In this document: piece by piece, positions 24,904 through 34,270 of the stretch | Numbering within the stretch: position 1 is the first letter of the stretch | How the letters are laid out: each line of letters begins with the position of its first letter | NCBI GenBank assembly: GCA_045130475.1 | Contig: JBGUPU010000026.1 | Coordinates: forward strand, 8,264 to 72,263 | Direction: 5' to 3' | Origin: CAG-791 sp045130475 | GTDB taxonomy: Bacteria; Bacillota; Clostridia; Lachnospirales; Lachnospiraceae | Length of the DNA: 64,000 nt | The notes under the pieces: model-generated | Told to the model about the DNA's origin: nothing | What the model saw: only the letters and a program-made list of their open reading frames with translations | The model's database searches: none | Made by a program: the position numbers and the translations under genes

Positions 24904-27312
24904 TTATTTGACTACGAAGTTGATGATCTTGCCGGGGACATAGATCTCCTTGATGAGCTTCTTTCCTTCCATGAAGGAAGCGACACGCTCATTTGCCTTG
25001 GCTGTGGCAAGAGCAGTCTCCTTATCGGCATCGCGTGCGATCTGAACTGCAGCGCGGACCTTGCCGTTGACCTGTACGCCGACCTCGATCATATCGTCGA
25101 CGGTCTTGGCGGGATCGAATTCCGGCCATGCGGAAACGGTAAGGAAGCCGGCGTCCTCTCCTGCGATGTTTGCATAGATTTCCTCTGTGAGGTGAGGGGC
25201 AAACGGGGAAAGGAGCTTAAGGAAGGTGATCAGGTCATCCCTGGAGATGCTGCCCGCCTTGTAAATATCATTGACCAGAGTCATCAGTGCCGCGATGGCA
25301 GTGTTGAACTTCTGCGCCTCGATATCCTCGGAGACCTTCTTGATGGTCTTGTGCATGCAGGTCTCAAGACTTGCAGGAGAAGGACCGTCTGTCATGATCT
25401 CGGTCAGACCGGCGACACGCTCGAGGAATCTGCGGCAGCCCTTCACGGAACTGTCACTCCAGGGAGCTGCACTGCTGTAATCGCCCATAAAGAGGACATA
25501 GACACGGAGAGTATCCGCGCCGTACTGCTCAACGATGTCCAGCGGATCCACGACATTGCCCTTGGATTTACTCATCTTATCGCCGTCAGGTCCGAGAATA
25601 AGGCCCTGGGCGGAACGTTTCATATAAGGCTCGGAAGTGTTGACTTCGCCGATGTCATAGAGGAAGTGGTGCCAGAATCTGGAGTAGATCAGGTGTCTGG
25701 TCACGTGCTCCATGCCGCCGTTGTACCAGTCTACAGGCATCCAGTAATCAATCTTTTTGCGGTCTGCAAATGCTTTGTCATTGTTGGCATCGCAGTAACG
25801 GAGGAAATACCAGGAAGAACCAGCCCACTGGGGCATGGTGTCTGTCTCGCGCTTTGCCGCGCCGCCGCACTTGGGGCAGGTGCAGTTGACGAAGGAATCG
25901 ATCTTGGCAAGAGGTGACTGACCGTCTTCGCCGGGCTCGAAGTCCTCGACATCAGGCAGACGAAGGGGAAGCTCCTCATAAGGCACACCGACAACACCGC
26001 ACTTGGGGCAGTGGATGAGCGGAATAGGCTCGCCCCAGTAACGCTGGCGGTTGAAAGCCCAGTCTTTCATCTTGAACTGCACGCCTGCGTGGCCGATGCC
26101 CTTCTCCACCAGGAACTCGACCATCCTGGCGATGGAATCCTTTTTATTAGTGAGACCGTTGAGGAAACCGGAGTTGACCATCTCGCCATCGCCTGTGTAG
26201 GCTTCTTTGGAGATGTCGCCGCCCTTGATGACTTCAATGATCGGAACGCCGAACTTGGTCGCGAACTCCCAGTCACGCTGGTCGTGGGCAGGAACAGCCA
26301 TGATGGCGCCGGTGCCGTATCCCATCATGACATAGTCAGCGATGAAGATCGGGATTTCCTCGTTATTCACGGGGTTGATGGCGGACAGACCTTCGATCTT
26401 GAGACCGGTCTTGTCTTTGACCAGCTGTGTGCGCTCGAACTCAGTCTTCTTGGCACATTCTTCCCTATAGGCCCTGATCGCATCCATGTTGCCGATGCGG
26501 TCTGCATATTTGTCGATCAGAGGATGCTCCGGAGCCATGACCATGAAGGTGACGCCGAAAAGGGTGTCCGCGCGGGTGGTGTAGATCTCGAGCTTCTCGT
26601 CAATGTCCTTGAGTGTGAAATTGACGAAAGCACCGGTGGACTTGCCGATCCAGTTGACTTCCTGCTGGCGGATGTTCTCAGGATAATCAACAGTGTCCAG
26701 ACCGGTCAGGAGCTTATCGGCGTACTCGGTGATCTTCAGATACCAGACATCCTTGGGGAGTTGGATAACATCGCTGTGGCAGATATCGCACTTGCCGCCC
26801 TGGCTGTCCTCGTTGGAAAGGACGACCTTACAGGAAGGGCAATAGTTGACGAGCGTCTTGTCACGGAAGACAAGACCGTGGTCAAACAGCTTGCGGAAGA
26901 TCCACTGGGTCCACTTGTAATAATCATCTCTGGAGGTATCGATCACGCGGTCCCAGTCAAAGGAGAAACCGACGCTCTTGAGCTGATTGGAGAACTTTTC
27001 AATATTTTTATCCGTGATGATGCGCGGATGTGTATTGGTCTTGATCGCGTAATTTTCAGTGGGCAGACCAAAAGCGTCGAAACCGATGGGGAACAGCACG
27101 TTGTAACCCTGCATTCTGCGCTTTCTGGAAATTACCTCAATGCTGGAATATGCCTTGATGTGGCCGACATGCATGCCGGCGCCGCTGGGATAGGGAAACT
27201 CCACCAGGCCGTAGAATTTGGGCTTATCACTGAAATCCACTGCCTTGAAAATACCGGCATCTTCCCATTTCTTCTGCCACTTCGGCTCAATCTTTTTAAA
27301 ATCGTATCTCAT
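24904..27312 (-). CDS. leuS: Leucyl-tRNA synthetase
   Basis: The class I synthetase charges tRNA-Leu. The HIGH motif appears as MHVGHIKAY in PYPSGAGMHVGH (about 42-53), and the KMSKS loop as GDKMSKSKGN (about 578-587). The connective editing domain and a zinc-knuckle-like pattern (CPKCG...CTCPKCGG, about 431-475) are visible, and the C-terminal domain ends KEIYVPGKIINFVVK as in bacterial LeuS. The 802-residue length is normal. A GGAGC site precedes the ATG. The leader is only about 90 bases and lacks T-box motifs, so tRNA-sensing control is not supported. Confidence 0.97.
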   Translation of the reverse strand: MRYDFKKIEPKWQKKWEDAGIFKAVDFSDKPKFYGLVEFPYPSGAGMHVGHIKAYSSIEVISRKRRMQGYNVLFPIGFDAFGLPTENYAIKTNTHPRIITDKNIEKFSNQLKSVGFSFDWDRVIDTSRDDYYKWTQWIFRKLFDHGLVFRDKTLVNYCPSCKVVLSNEDSQGGKCDICHSDVIQLPKDVWYLKITEYADKLLTGLDTVDYPENIRQQEVNWIGKSTGAFVNFTLKDIDEKLEIYTTRADTLFGVTFMVMAPEHPLIDKYADRIGNMDAIRAYREECAKKTEFERTQLVKDKTGLKIEGLSAINPVNNEEIPIFIADYVMMGYGTGAIMAVPAHDQRDWEFATKFGVPIIEVIKGGDISKEAYTGDGEMVNSGFLNGLTNKKDSIARMVEFLVEKGIGHAGVQFKMKDWAFNRQRYWGEPIPLIHCPKCGVVGVPYEELPLRLPDVEDFEPGEDGQSPLAKIDSFVNCTCPKCGGAAKRETDTMPQWAGSSWYFLRYCDANNDKAFADRKKIDYWMPVDWYNGGMEHVTRHLIYSRFWHHFLYDIGEVNTSEPYMKRSAQGLILGPDGDKMSKSKGNVVDPLDIVEQYGADTLRVYVLFMGDYSSAAPWSDSSVKGCRRFLERVAGLTEIMTDGPSPASLETCMHKTIKKVSEDIEAQKFNTAIAALMTLVNDIYKAGSISRDDLITFLKLLSPFAPHLTEEIYANIAGEDAGFLTVSAWPEFDPAKTVDDMIEVGVQVNGKVRAAVQIARDADKETALATAKANERVASFMEGKKLIKEIYVPGKIINFVVK

Positions 27313-27407
27313 GTTAATGCTCCTTTGTCCAGTTAACCATCAATATTCGCCTTTGCAAGCCGCGGACAGGATCATCCACCGGATTTTAGCAAAAACAAAC
27401 TTTCAAT

Positions 27408-27437
27408 ATAATAATCCACGCAGGGTATATTCGTCAA
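27408..27437 (-). promoter_or_regulatory. leuS promoter
   Basis: Minus strand -35 TTGACG (27432-27437), 18-base spacer, -10 TATTAT (27408-27413); a 17-base spacing to TTATTA is also possible. Confidence 0.6.
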
Positions 27438-27528
27438 GCACAGGGGACGCGCCCGGCCTTATTTGGTCAAATCCCGGTCAATGATGTTTCAGGATAAGGT
27501 TAAGTTTGGCGCAGAATCAGAGTGGTTT

Positions 27529-28488
27529 CTACAGCCATTTCTTCTTGTGGAAATACAAAAGGCTCAGGATCAGGATGGCCAGACTGACGATGATGACGAC
27601 CGGATAAGCATAGGGAGAATCCAGCTCCGGCATATAGGTGAAGTTCATGCCGTACCATCCCACGATCAAAGTCAGAGGCATAAAGACTGTCGTCACGATT
27701 GTCAGAATAGTCATGATCCTGTTCTGTTTTACATCCAGACGGGTCTGGTAAAGGTCGCGCACCTGAACCGTATAGTCACGAAGAGAGGTCACCATAGCCT
27801 GGCGCCGCTCCATTCTGCCTGAGAACAAGCGGAAGAAACGGATATTTTCATCGGTGAAAAATTGGTTCTCATTGTCCTCAAATACCTGGGACATATCCAG
27901 AAGCTGATCATAATGACCGCGCAATACCAGCAGATTACCCCGGATCTCATTAGTCCTGGCAGTACTGAGCTCTTCATGTCCCTGCAGGATCTCTGCCTCG
28001 ATCCGGTTCAGTTCCTTTTCATAAGATTCGAGAAGGATCCGGTCATCCGCAATGATTACCTCCAGAAAATCATACAGAAAACGCTCCAGGGATGGAAAGC
28101 GCCATTTCCTTGTACTGGCTATTTTTTGAATCAGTTTCTTTGCCATACCGCTCCGGTCAATAAAAACAACGCCCTTTTCATCCAGGGCAAAGGAGAAAAC
28201 TGCATCCTCGCCGCCCAGCTCATCCCTGTAAGGAATAGAGAATGTTCCGGTGACGGAGTCGTAGTTTACTTCCGCTTTGGTATTGTAAATATTTTGCGGA
28301 TTCGGATCTATATCAAATCCCATATCAAAGGAATCCCGATATTTCAACCATGTCGAAGGGGACAGCACAACGGCATAAGGCACTTTTCCCATATCCTCCA
28401 GACATTTCTGAAGGGTTGTCTCCTCAAGTATATCCTTAATCTGAAAACATATTCCGCGCATTCCGGCCTCTACTTTCTCGCAATACAT
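27529..28488 (-). CDS. CorA-family divalent metal (magnesium) transporter
   Basis: CorA channels bring Mg2+ (sometimes Co2+ or Ni2+) through the membrane as pentamers. The C-terminus shows two membrane helices with the selectivity motif YGMNF between them (in LIVGWYGMNFTYMPEL), a short loop, and a basic end KKKWL that anchors the inside. The large N-terminal cytoplasmic domain ends in a long helix (about 180-250). The start is uncertain: a frame is open to a TTG at 28515; I use the ATG at 28488 (about 319 residues), and ATG 28461 is also possible. No strong ribosome site distinguishes them. The gene has no obvious operon partner. Confidence 0.88.
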   Translation of the reverse strand: MYCEKVEAGMRGICFQIKDILEETTLQKCLEDMGKVPYAVVLSPSTWLKYRDSFDMGFDIDPNPQNIYNTKAEVNYDSVTGTFSIPYRDELGGEDAVFSFALDEKGVVFIDRSGMAKKLIQKIASTRKWRFPSLERFLYDFLEVIIADDRILLESYEKELNRIEAEILQGHEELSTARTNEIRGNLLVLRGHYDQLLDMSQVFEDNENQFFTDENIRFFRLFSGRMERRQAMVTSLRDYTVQVRDLYQTRLDVKQNRIMTILTIVTTVFMPLTLIVGWYGMNFTYMPELDSPYAYPVVIIVSLAILILSLLYFHKKKWL

Positions 28489-28610
28489 TTTTTGAACATG
28501 AAATCCCGGACACAAGTCAGTCCACTGATGAGTTTACTCTCTGTAGTCTTTCTGTGCAAGCTCTCAGGAAGATATCGAAGATATGCAATTCAATATTTTG
28601 TATCACCATG

Positions 28611-28655
28611 AAAAAATGCCCTTTCGCCAGCAGTAAAAAAACTGACGTAAGGGCA
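28611..28655 (-). terminator. degV terminator
   Basis: TGCCCTTTCGCCAG (28617-28630) pairs with CTGACGTAAGGGCA (28642-28655), with some mismatches near the loop; six T follow on the minus strand (28611-28616). Confidence 0.85.
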
Positions 28656-28690
28656 AAATCGTTGTAAGAGCTATAGAAAGGAATAAGGCA

Positions 28691-29578
28691 TCAGCGGAAA
28701 TTCCTGTTTCCGAAATGGATGACAGCGGCAAAGCCGGGGCCTGTATGGGAACCGATCACGGGACCCATGGGGCAGATCTGAACCTTTGCATTCGGATTGA
28801 TCCGCAGGATCTCGCTGCGCATTTTCTCTGCCCGATCCTTACAGACTGCATGGGCAACGATCACATCGCTGCTGATCGTGTCGTCATGGGCGCCCTCATA
28901 GCATTCGATCAGGTATTTGACGGCCCGCTGGACACCGCGCTGTTTGGAGATATTGATCAGCTTTCCCTCATCATTGATCTTGAGCACCGGCTTGAGATTG
29001 AGAACATTGCCGGCAAAAGCCGCAGTCGCCGAAATACGGCCGCCGCGTTTTAAATATTCGAGATCTTCCACCATAAACCAGAATCCGATATCCGGAGCGA
29101 TCTGCCGCAGATAGGCAGCGTTTTCTTCTACTGTCTTCCCTTCTTCGCGGCCTTTGATCGCCTGCATCAGCAGCAGGCCCACTCCTCCTGTGGCACCGAG
29201 AGTATCCACGCTCTCGATCTTCACATCCGGATAGTCCTCCATGACAGCCTGCGCCGCATTCAGGGAGGAAGAATAGGTGCTGCTCAGACCGCTTGAGAGA
29301 CACAGATAAAGGACATCATTTCCTTTTTCAGCCTCTGCCCGGAAAACCTGATCATAGGTATATGGGGTAATCTGGCTCGTGCCTGTGACCGCGCCCTCTT
29401 TCATGCACTGGTAGAAGTGTTCCAGCTCCTCTTCTGTCTGCTGGCGGTCCATCACATATTCCCTGTCATCGATCATATATTTCATGGGAATAAAATGGAT
29501 ATTATTTTCTTCGATATATCTGTTTTCGATGTCGACAGAAGCATCGACATATATTTCATAGGTTTTCCGATTATCCAA
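28691..29578 (-). CDS. DegV-family fatty-acid-binding protein (FakB-like)
   Basis: DegV/FakB proteins bind one fatty acid and present it to the FakA kinase for entry into phospholipid synthesis. The 295-residue product has the family features: an early VDASVDI strand, the TGTSQITPYTYDQVF motif with the TSQ-type lipid head-group binding, LCLSSGLSSTYSSSLNAA, and a late ARIHFGNRNF-like end (AAVIHFGNRNF). The start codon is TTG (29578) with AAAGGA about 10 bases upstream. It is a single-gene unit with its own terminator, and it faces a tetR gene across shared palindromes, suggesting lipid-responsive control. The fakA gene is not in this window. Confidence 0.9.
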   Translation of the reverse strand: MDNRKTYEIYVDASVDIENRYIEENNIHFIPMKYMIDDREYVMDRQQTEEELEHFYQCMKEGAVTGTSQITPYTYDQVFRAEAEKGNDVLYLCLSSGLSSTYSSSLNAAQAVMEDYPDVKIESVDTLGATGGVGLLLMQAIKGREEGKTVEENAAYLRQIAPDIGFWFMVEDLEYLKRGGRISATAAFAGNVLNLKPVLKINDEGKLINISKQRGVQRAVKYLIECYEGAHDDTISSDVIVAHAVCKDRAEKMRSEILRINPNAKVQICPMGPVIGSHTGPGFAAVIHFGNRNFR

Positions 29579-29632
29579 CTTATCTATTCCTTTCTCATTT
29601 TAAGACGCAGCAATCCATTACTTGCAAAGGTA

Positions 29633-29674
29633 ACACATGTGTATTATTATACGAATGTATAATCATTACAACAA
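29633..29674 (-). promoter_or_regulatory. degV promoter with an ACACATGTGT operator at the start site
   Basis: Minus strand -35 TTGTTG (29669-29674), 17-base spacer, perfect -10 TATAAT (29646-29651). The palindrome ACACATGTGT (29633-29642) covers the expected transcription start, a position that suits repression by the divergent TetR protein. Confidence 0.65.
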
Positions 29675-29710
29675 CAAGGTTTATCGAAAATGTGGTTTAC
29701 TTCACGTTTT

Positions 29711-29724
29711 TACACATTTGTGTA
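29711..29724. promoter_or_regulatory. Palindrome TACACATTTGTGTA upstream of tetR
   Basis: A perfect 14-bp palindrome shares the ACACA/TGTGT half-site with the one in the degV promoter; a further TACACA half-site follows at 29731-29736. It is a probable TetR binding site controlling tetR itself. Confidence 0.55.
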
Positions 29725-29800
29725 GAAAAATACACAGTTCATGGAAAAATTGTCCATTTTAGAACAAATTCGTGCAATCAGGAGGAGAAAGGCGCAACAA

Positions 29801-30415
29801 GTGAATAAAGAAGAAAAAACCATGGATAAAACAGTTGAAAAATCTGACATCACGGACAGACGTGTGATCCGTACCAAACGAAGCATTCGCATGGCCCTGA
29901 CCAGACTCCTTGCCGCAAAACCCCTGGGCGAGATCACTGTGACAGAACTCTCCAAAGCGGCGGATATCAATCGCAAAACATTCTATAATTATTATGGAGA
30001 TGTCTCCATGGTCGTAGATGAAATCGAAAATGAAATCGCAGCGGACTTTGCTTCCGCCATTAATAATATCGATTTTCTGGAAATCAGCAGAGAGCCCTCG
30101 GATATCTTCCTCCGGATTGCCAGACTGATCGAAAAAGACCTGGAATTTTATGCCAGTGTATTTGCAGCGGAGGGACAGACTTCCCTGCTTCAGAAAATAG
30201 TAGCCCCTCTAAAACTGCAGCTCTGGGAAAGTTTCGCCGACCAGATCGGTCCTGAGGCAGAAGGTTTTGAATTCCTTCTCGAATATACGGTCTCCGGTAT
30301 GATCGCTGTCTATCAGAGATGGTTCAATACAGGGCGAAAGCAGGATATTGAAGAATTATCCCGCAATCTCAGTATTCTGACCTTTAACGGGATCAATGGA
30401 CTGAGCAGGGAATAA
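29801..30415 (+). CDS. TetR-family transcriptional regulator
   Basis: The 204-residue protein has an N-terminal TetR helix-turn-helix (about 20-65) with ITVTELSKAADINRKTFYNYYGD, the family recognition-helix signature, and a helical ligand/dimer domain with a TetR_C-like end. I chose a GTG start at 29801, 8 bases after GAAAGG in an AGGAGGAGAAAGG stretch; an upstream ATG at 29741 lacks a ribosome site and ATG 29822 is a weaker choice. It diverges from degV with palindromes between them, so it probably represses itself and degV. The link to fatty acids is inferred from degV only. Confidence 0.88.
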   Translation: MNKEEKTMDKTVEKSDITDRRVIRTKRSIRMALTRLLAAKPLGEITVTELSKAADINRKTFYNYYGDVSMVVDEIENEIAADFASAINNIDFLEISREPSDIFLRIARLIEKDLEFYASVFAAEGQTSLLQKIVAPLKLQLWESFADQIGPEAEGFEFLLEYTVSGMIAVYQRWFNTGRKQDIEELSRNLSILTFNGINGLSRE

Positions 30416-30493
30416 ATGATATCCTTCTTTACTTGCATCAGCTCTGCTGACCAATTTGCCCTGTTGACAGGCAGGAACACTCGTATGACAAAA

Positions 30494-30523
30494 AGAGCGC
30501 ATCGGAATTTTCCGATGCGCTCT
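30494..30523. terminator. Bidirectional terminator between tetR and the EF-G-like gene
   Basis: AGAGCGCATCGGAA pairs perfectly with TTCCGATGCGCTCT with a 2-base centre; AAAAA precedes and a T-rich stretch follows, serving both convergent genes. Confidence 0.85.
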
Positions 30524-30573
30524 CATTTATTTCACTGCTAATTCAGTTCGCTGCGAAAGCAAATGATTCAGGA

Positions 30574-32664
30574 TCAGTCGTCGCTGCCTTCCTCAAGAGC
30601 TGCTGCACGGGCTGCAACTTCCTTGGCCTGGACATCAGCGGGAGCCTGCTCATAGCGTGCAAACTCATACATGTAATCGCCGCGTCCGCCGGTCATGGAA
30701 CGAAGGACTGTGCAATAGTCAAACAGTTCGGACATGGGAACTTCCGCCTCGACAACCTGTTTGCCGCCGCCAATGGGGTTCATGCCGAGAACTCTGCCGC
30801 GGCGCTTGTTCAGATCGCCCATGACATCGCCGGTGTAGGAATCCGGGATGGTGACCTTCAGGGATACGATGGGCTCGAGCAGGACGGGTGTAGCGTCCAT
30901 GATGCCCTTCTTGACTGCCTGGCTGGCAGCGGTCTTGAATGCCATTTCGGAGGAGTCTACCGGGTGATAGGATCCATCATACAGAGTCGCCTTCAGGCCG
31001 ACAACGGGATATGCGGCAAGGGGTCCCTTGAGGACGGTCTCGGCAATACCCTTTTCAACAGCGGGGAAGTAGTTCTTCGGTACGCTGCCGCCGACGACTT
31101 CTTCGTCAAACTCATAAGCTTCCTCAAGATTGCCGGAGGGAGCGAATTTGATCTTGACATGACCGTACTGGCCGTGTCCGCCGGACTGCTTCTTGTACTT
31201 GGAGTCGACATCAGCAGTTTTGCGGATGGTCTCGCGGTAAGCAACCTTAGGCTGGACAGTCTCGATCTCGACCTTGTACTCGTTCTTCAGCATGCTCTTG
31301 ACAACTTCAAGCTGCATGTCGCCGACACCGTAGATCAGAGTCTGACGGTTCTCGGAATCGTTAACCATCTTGAAGGTGAGGTCCTCGGAGGAAATCTTGG
31401 TCATTGCCTGAGCAATCTTGTCGATATCGTTCTTATTCTTCGCGTTGTAGCGGACATAAGTATAAGGTGTGGAAATATCCATCTGAGGATAGACGATCTG
31501 CTGAGCCTTGGTGGACAGAGTGTCGCCTGTCTTTGCGTCGCCGAGTTTTGCAAGGGCGCAGATATCACCTGCGTGGATCTCGCCGATCTCGCTGGTCTTA
31601 TTGCCCATCATGATGTAGAGCTTGCCGATCCTGAGCTCGGACTCCATACCGGAATCATAGACAGTCTCATCTGTCTTGAAGGTACCGGAGCAGACCTTGA
31701 TCAGGCTGTAACGGCCGATGAAAGGATCCACGATGGTCTTGAAGATAAATGCGGATTTGGGCTGCGCGTCATCAAACTTCGCAACGAATTCCTCTCCGGA
31801 CTTGATATCTTTGCCGGTCATGGTGCGGCCTGCGGGGTTGGGCATATAGCGGACGATATCATCGAGAACATTCTCAATACCGCTGCACTGTGTGGAGATG
31901 CCGCACTCTACAGGGATCACGGAGCCGTCAAGGATGTTGGCTCTGACTGCTTCGCCGACTTCCTCTACTGTGAAGGTGTCGCCGCCGAAATAGCGTTCCA
32001 TGAACTCTTCATTTGTCTCTGCCACGGTCTCCATCAGAGTCTCGTGATACTGCTCGAGGTCATCCTGGCAGTCCGCGGGAACATCACAGGGAGTGGACTT
32101 CTTTCCGTCCCACTTGTAGCCCTTCTGCTCGATGACGCTGACACAGCCTGTAGTCTTGTCGCCTTCATGAATTGCGAAATGGAAAGGAACGATCTTGGGT
32201 CCGTACAGCTCGGTCAGAGCTTCGATGGTACGGCCATAGTTGGTGTCATTGAGATCCATGTCGGAAACATAGATCATTCTGGGCAGATTATATTTGTCGC
32301 AGAGATCCCATGCGCGCTCAGCACCGACTTCTACGCCTGCTTTGCCGGAAACAACGATGATGGCTGCATCCGCTACGCTGATCGCCTCTTCTACTTCACC
32401 GACAAAATCAAAATATCCGGGAGTATCAAGAATATTGATCTTGCAATTCTTCCACTCGACGGGAATCAGAGATGTCTTGATTGAGAAACCTCTCTTCTGC
32501 TCCTCCTTCGTAAAATCGGAGATGGAGTTTCCATCCTCGACCTTACCCATTCTGGATGTGACGCCTGTCAAATGGCACATTGCCTCTGCCAGGGTTGTCT
32601 TACCTGCTCCGCCGTGACCGAGCAGAACAACATTTCTGATTTTATCAGTTGTGTAAACTTTCAT
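30574..32664 (-). CDS. Elongation factor G-like translational GTPase (EF-G2 type paralogue)
   Basis: The 696-residue protein has all EF-G domains: GTPase (1-~270), domain II, III, the domain IV loop region (GGHGQYGHVKI) and V. It is a paralogue, not the main EF-G: the P-loop is GHGGAGKTT (16-24) rather than AHIDAGKTT, and switch II is DTPGYFDF, replacing the usual DTPGHVDF, so the catalytic histidine position is Tyr. These two changes are known for EF-G2-like proteins. More unusual, the G4 guanine-specificity motif expected as NKMD or SKMD reads VSDMDLND. It may have altered nucleotide selectivity. It is a single-gene unit. Tetracycline protection proteins are another branch, but the sequence does not match TetM-type domain IV. 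Confidence 0.88.
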   Translation of the reverse strand: MKVYTTDKIRNVVLLGHGGAGKTTLAEAMCHLTGVTSRMGKVEDGNSISDFTKEEQKRGFSIKTSLIPVEWKNCKINILDTPGYFDFVGEVEEAISVADAAIIVVSGKAGVEVGAERAWDLCDKYNLPRMIYVSDMDLNDTNYGRTIEALTELYGPKIVPFHFAIHEGDKTTGCVSVIEQKGYKWDGKKSTPCDVPADCQDDLEQYHETLMETVAETNEEFMERYFGGDTFTVEEVGEAVRANILDGSVIPVECGISTQCSGIENVLDDIVRYMPNPAGRTMTGKDIKSGEEFVAKFDDAQPKSAFIFKTIVDPFIGRYSLIKVCSGTFKTDETVYDSGMESELRIGKLYIMMGNKTSEIGEIHAGDICALAKLGDAKTGDTLSTKAQQIVYPQMDISTPYTYVRYNAKNKNDIDKIAQAMTKISSEDLTFKMVNDSENRQTLIYGVGDMQLEVVKSMLKNEYKVEIETVQPKVAYRETIRKTADVDSKYKKQSGGHGQYGHVKIKFAPSGNLEEAYEFDEEVVGGSVPKNYFPAVEKGIAETVLKGPLAAYPVVGLKATLYDGSYHPVDSSEMAFKTAASQAVKKGIMDATPVLLEPIVSLKVTIPDSYTGDVMGDLNKRRGRVLGMNPIGGGKQVVEAEVPMSELFDYCTVLRSMTGGRGDYMYEFARYEQAPADVQAKEVAARAAALEEGSDD

Positions 32665-32749
32665 TGCTGACCTCCACTACATATTATTTCTACTTTTATT
32701 TTAATGAAAAGCGCACTAAAAGCAGGCTTTCCAAAAAAAGTCCTTGTCC

Positions 32750-32778
32750 ATTTTACTAAATATAATGTGGCATTACAA
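32750..32778 (-). promoter_or_regulatory. Promoter of the EF-G-like gene
   Basis: Minus strand -35 TTGTAA (32773-32778), 17-base spacer, -10 TAAAAT (32750-32755), about 80 bases before the ATG. Confidence 0.55.
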
Positions 32779-32869
32779 GTGCTTTTGTAAATATTTGACA
32801 TCCGCCGTAAACCGTCCAAACTAATACAATGTAAAATAAGAAAAGGATTATGGCGGACACAGGCATGGA

Positions 32870-34243
32870 TCACATGGAAATCCAGCCGAATACATTCGCG
32901 ATCGAGCTCACCAGAATGATGATGACGAACACAGGGCAGATGTACTTGATCATGAACTCGAAGATTCCTCTTCTCCGGAAAGCATGACCGTCCTGCAGGA
33001 CCTCCTCCACTGCGGCGGCGATCGTCATGCGGCGGGTGACAAACAGACAGATGCAGAGGGCTGCGATGGGCATCATGACAGAGTTTGTCAGGAAATCAAA
33101 GAAATCCAAAAACTGCATGCCGATGATCGTGACATCGGCCAGGGGACCATACCCCAGGCAGGACAGGGTTCCCAGTATGATGATCTCGACACCGATCAGG
33201 ATCGTGCATACAGTGCGGTTCCAGTGGAATTCATCCGCGAAGGTCGCCACTGCGCTCTCTGTCAGAGCAATGGCACTTGTGAGTGCTGCAAACAGAACCA
33301 GTGCGAAAAATGCGATGCCGATGATAGCGCCGAATCCCATATTGGCGAAAATCTTGGGCATAGTAATGAACATGAGGGAGGGGCCGGCGCCGAGCGCTTC
33401 CGGATCTCCTCCGGAGAAAGCAAAGACGGCGGGAATGATCATCAGGCCGGCCAGCATGGCGATTCCGGTATCAAATATTTCCACCTGCACTGTGGATTCC
33501 TCAATACAGACATCTTTTTTCATATAAGATCCGAATGTGATCAGGATACCCATTGCAATGGAAAGGGAATAGAACATCTGCCCCATGGCAGATATAACTG
33601 TCATCCATGAAAAATGGTGTATGTTGGGGATCAGAAAATACTTCACACCTTCCATGGCACCCGGACGAGTAATGGAATAGATGCTGATGATGATCGCAAG
33701 AACGATGAGAATCGGCATCATAATCCGTGAGACGCGTTCAATTCCGTTCTCAACACCCAGGAGGATGACTACAAGGATCATGGCCGCAAAAACAATGAAC
33801 CAGAATTCGGCAGAATAGCCGCTGGTAATAAAGCCTCCAAAATAATTGGAATCTGCAACTTCCTTCACATTTCCCTTCAGATATTCAAACAGGTATTTGC
33901 ACACCCATCCGCCGATAACAGAGTAGTAAGGGCAGATCAGCATAGGAATGATCGCGTTGATCCAGCCTCCGAAATTTGTGACACCGGTCTTTCCGTAGGC
34001 ACTGAATGCACCGACCGGACTCTTGCCGGTCGCACGGCCGATCGCCGTCTCTGCCATGATCATGGTATATCCGAATGTAAGCGCCAGCAGGATGTAGACA
34101 AGCAAAAAGATTCCTCCGCCGTATTTTGCGGCAAGATACGGAAAACGCCAGATATTGCCCAGTCCGACAGATGCGCCGGCCGCTGAGAGTACATAACCGA
34201 TCTTTCCCGAAAAACCTTTCCGTTCTGTATCATTTGTGTCCAT
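32870..34243 (-). CDS. Sodium-dependent neurotransmitter/amino-acid symporter (NSS family)
   Basis: NSS transporters couple Na+ to uptake of amino acids or amines. The product (about 457 residues) has about 11-12 membrane segments, the N-terminal signature AGASVGLGNIWRFPYLAAKYGGG (split here for length: GLGNIWRFPY is the key part, forming the Na1 and substrate site), the unwound helix 6 region with SIAMGILITFGSYM, and a short C-terminus. An upstream ATG (34270) lies inside the ribosome site, so ATG 34243, preceded by AAAGGGGG, is preferred. Many bacterial NSS have 11 segments and transport Trp, Tyr or Leu; the substrate here is not determinable. Confidence 0.9.
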   Translation of the reverse strand: MDTNDTERKGFSGKIGYVLSAAGASVGLGNIWRFPYLAAKYGGGIFLLVYILLALTFGYTMIMAETAIGRATGKSPVGAFSAYGKTGVTNFGGWINAIIPMLICPYYSVIGGWVCKYLFEYLKGNVKEVADSNYFGGFITSGYSAEFWFIVFAAMILVVILLGVENGIERVSRIMMPILIVLAIIISIYSITRPGAMEGVKYFLIPNIHHFSWMTVISAMGQMFYSLSIAMGILITFGSYMKKDVCIEESTVQVEIFDTGIAMLAGLMIIPAVFAFSGGDPEALGAGPSLMFITMPKIFANMGFGAIIGIAFFALVLFAALTSAIALTESAVATFADEFHWNRTVCTILIGVEIIILGTLSCLGYGPLADVTIIGMQFLDFFDFLTNSVMMPIAALCICLFVTRRMTIAAAVEEVLQDGHAFRRRGIFEFMIKYICPVFVIIILVSSIANVFGWISM

Positions 34244-34270
34244 GATTGATGGTTCCCCCTTTCTTACCAT

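Noticed and set aside
26011..27336. A 441-codon open frame on the plus strand opposite leuS
   Set aside because: It is antisense to the conserved leuS sequence and shows no conserved motif; long shadow frames are common opposite highly biased genes.
27313..27528. A possible T-box leader before leuS
   Set aside because: No AGGGTGGNACCGCG motif, no specifier loop and no antiterminator are present; the leader is only about 90 bases.
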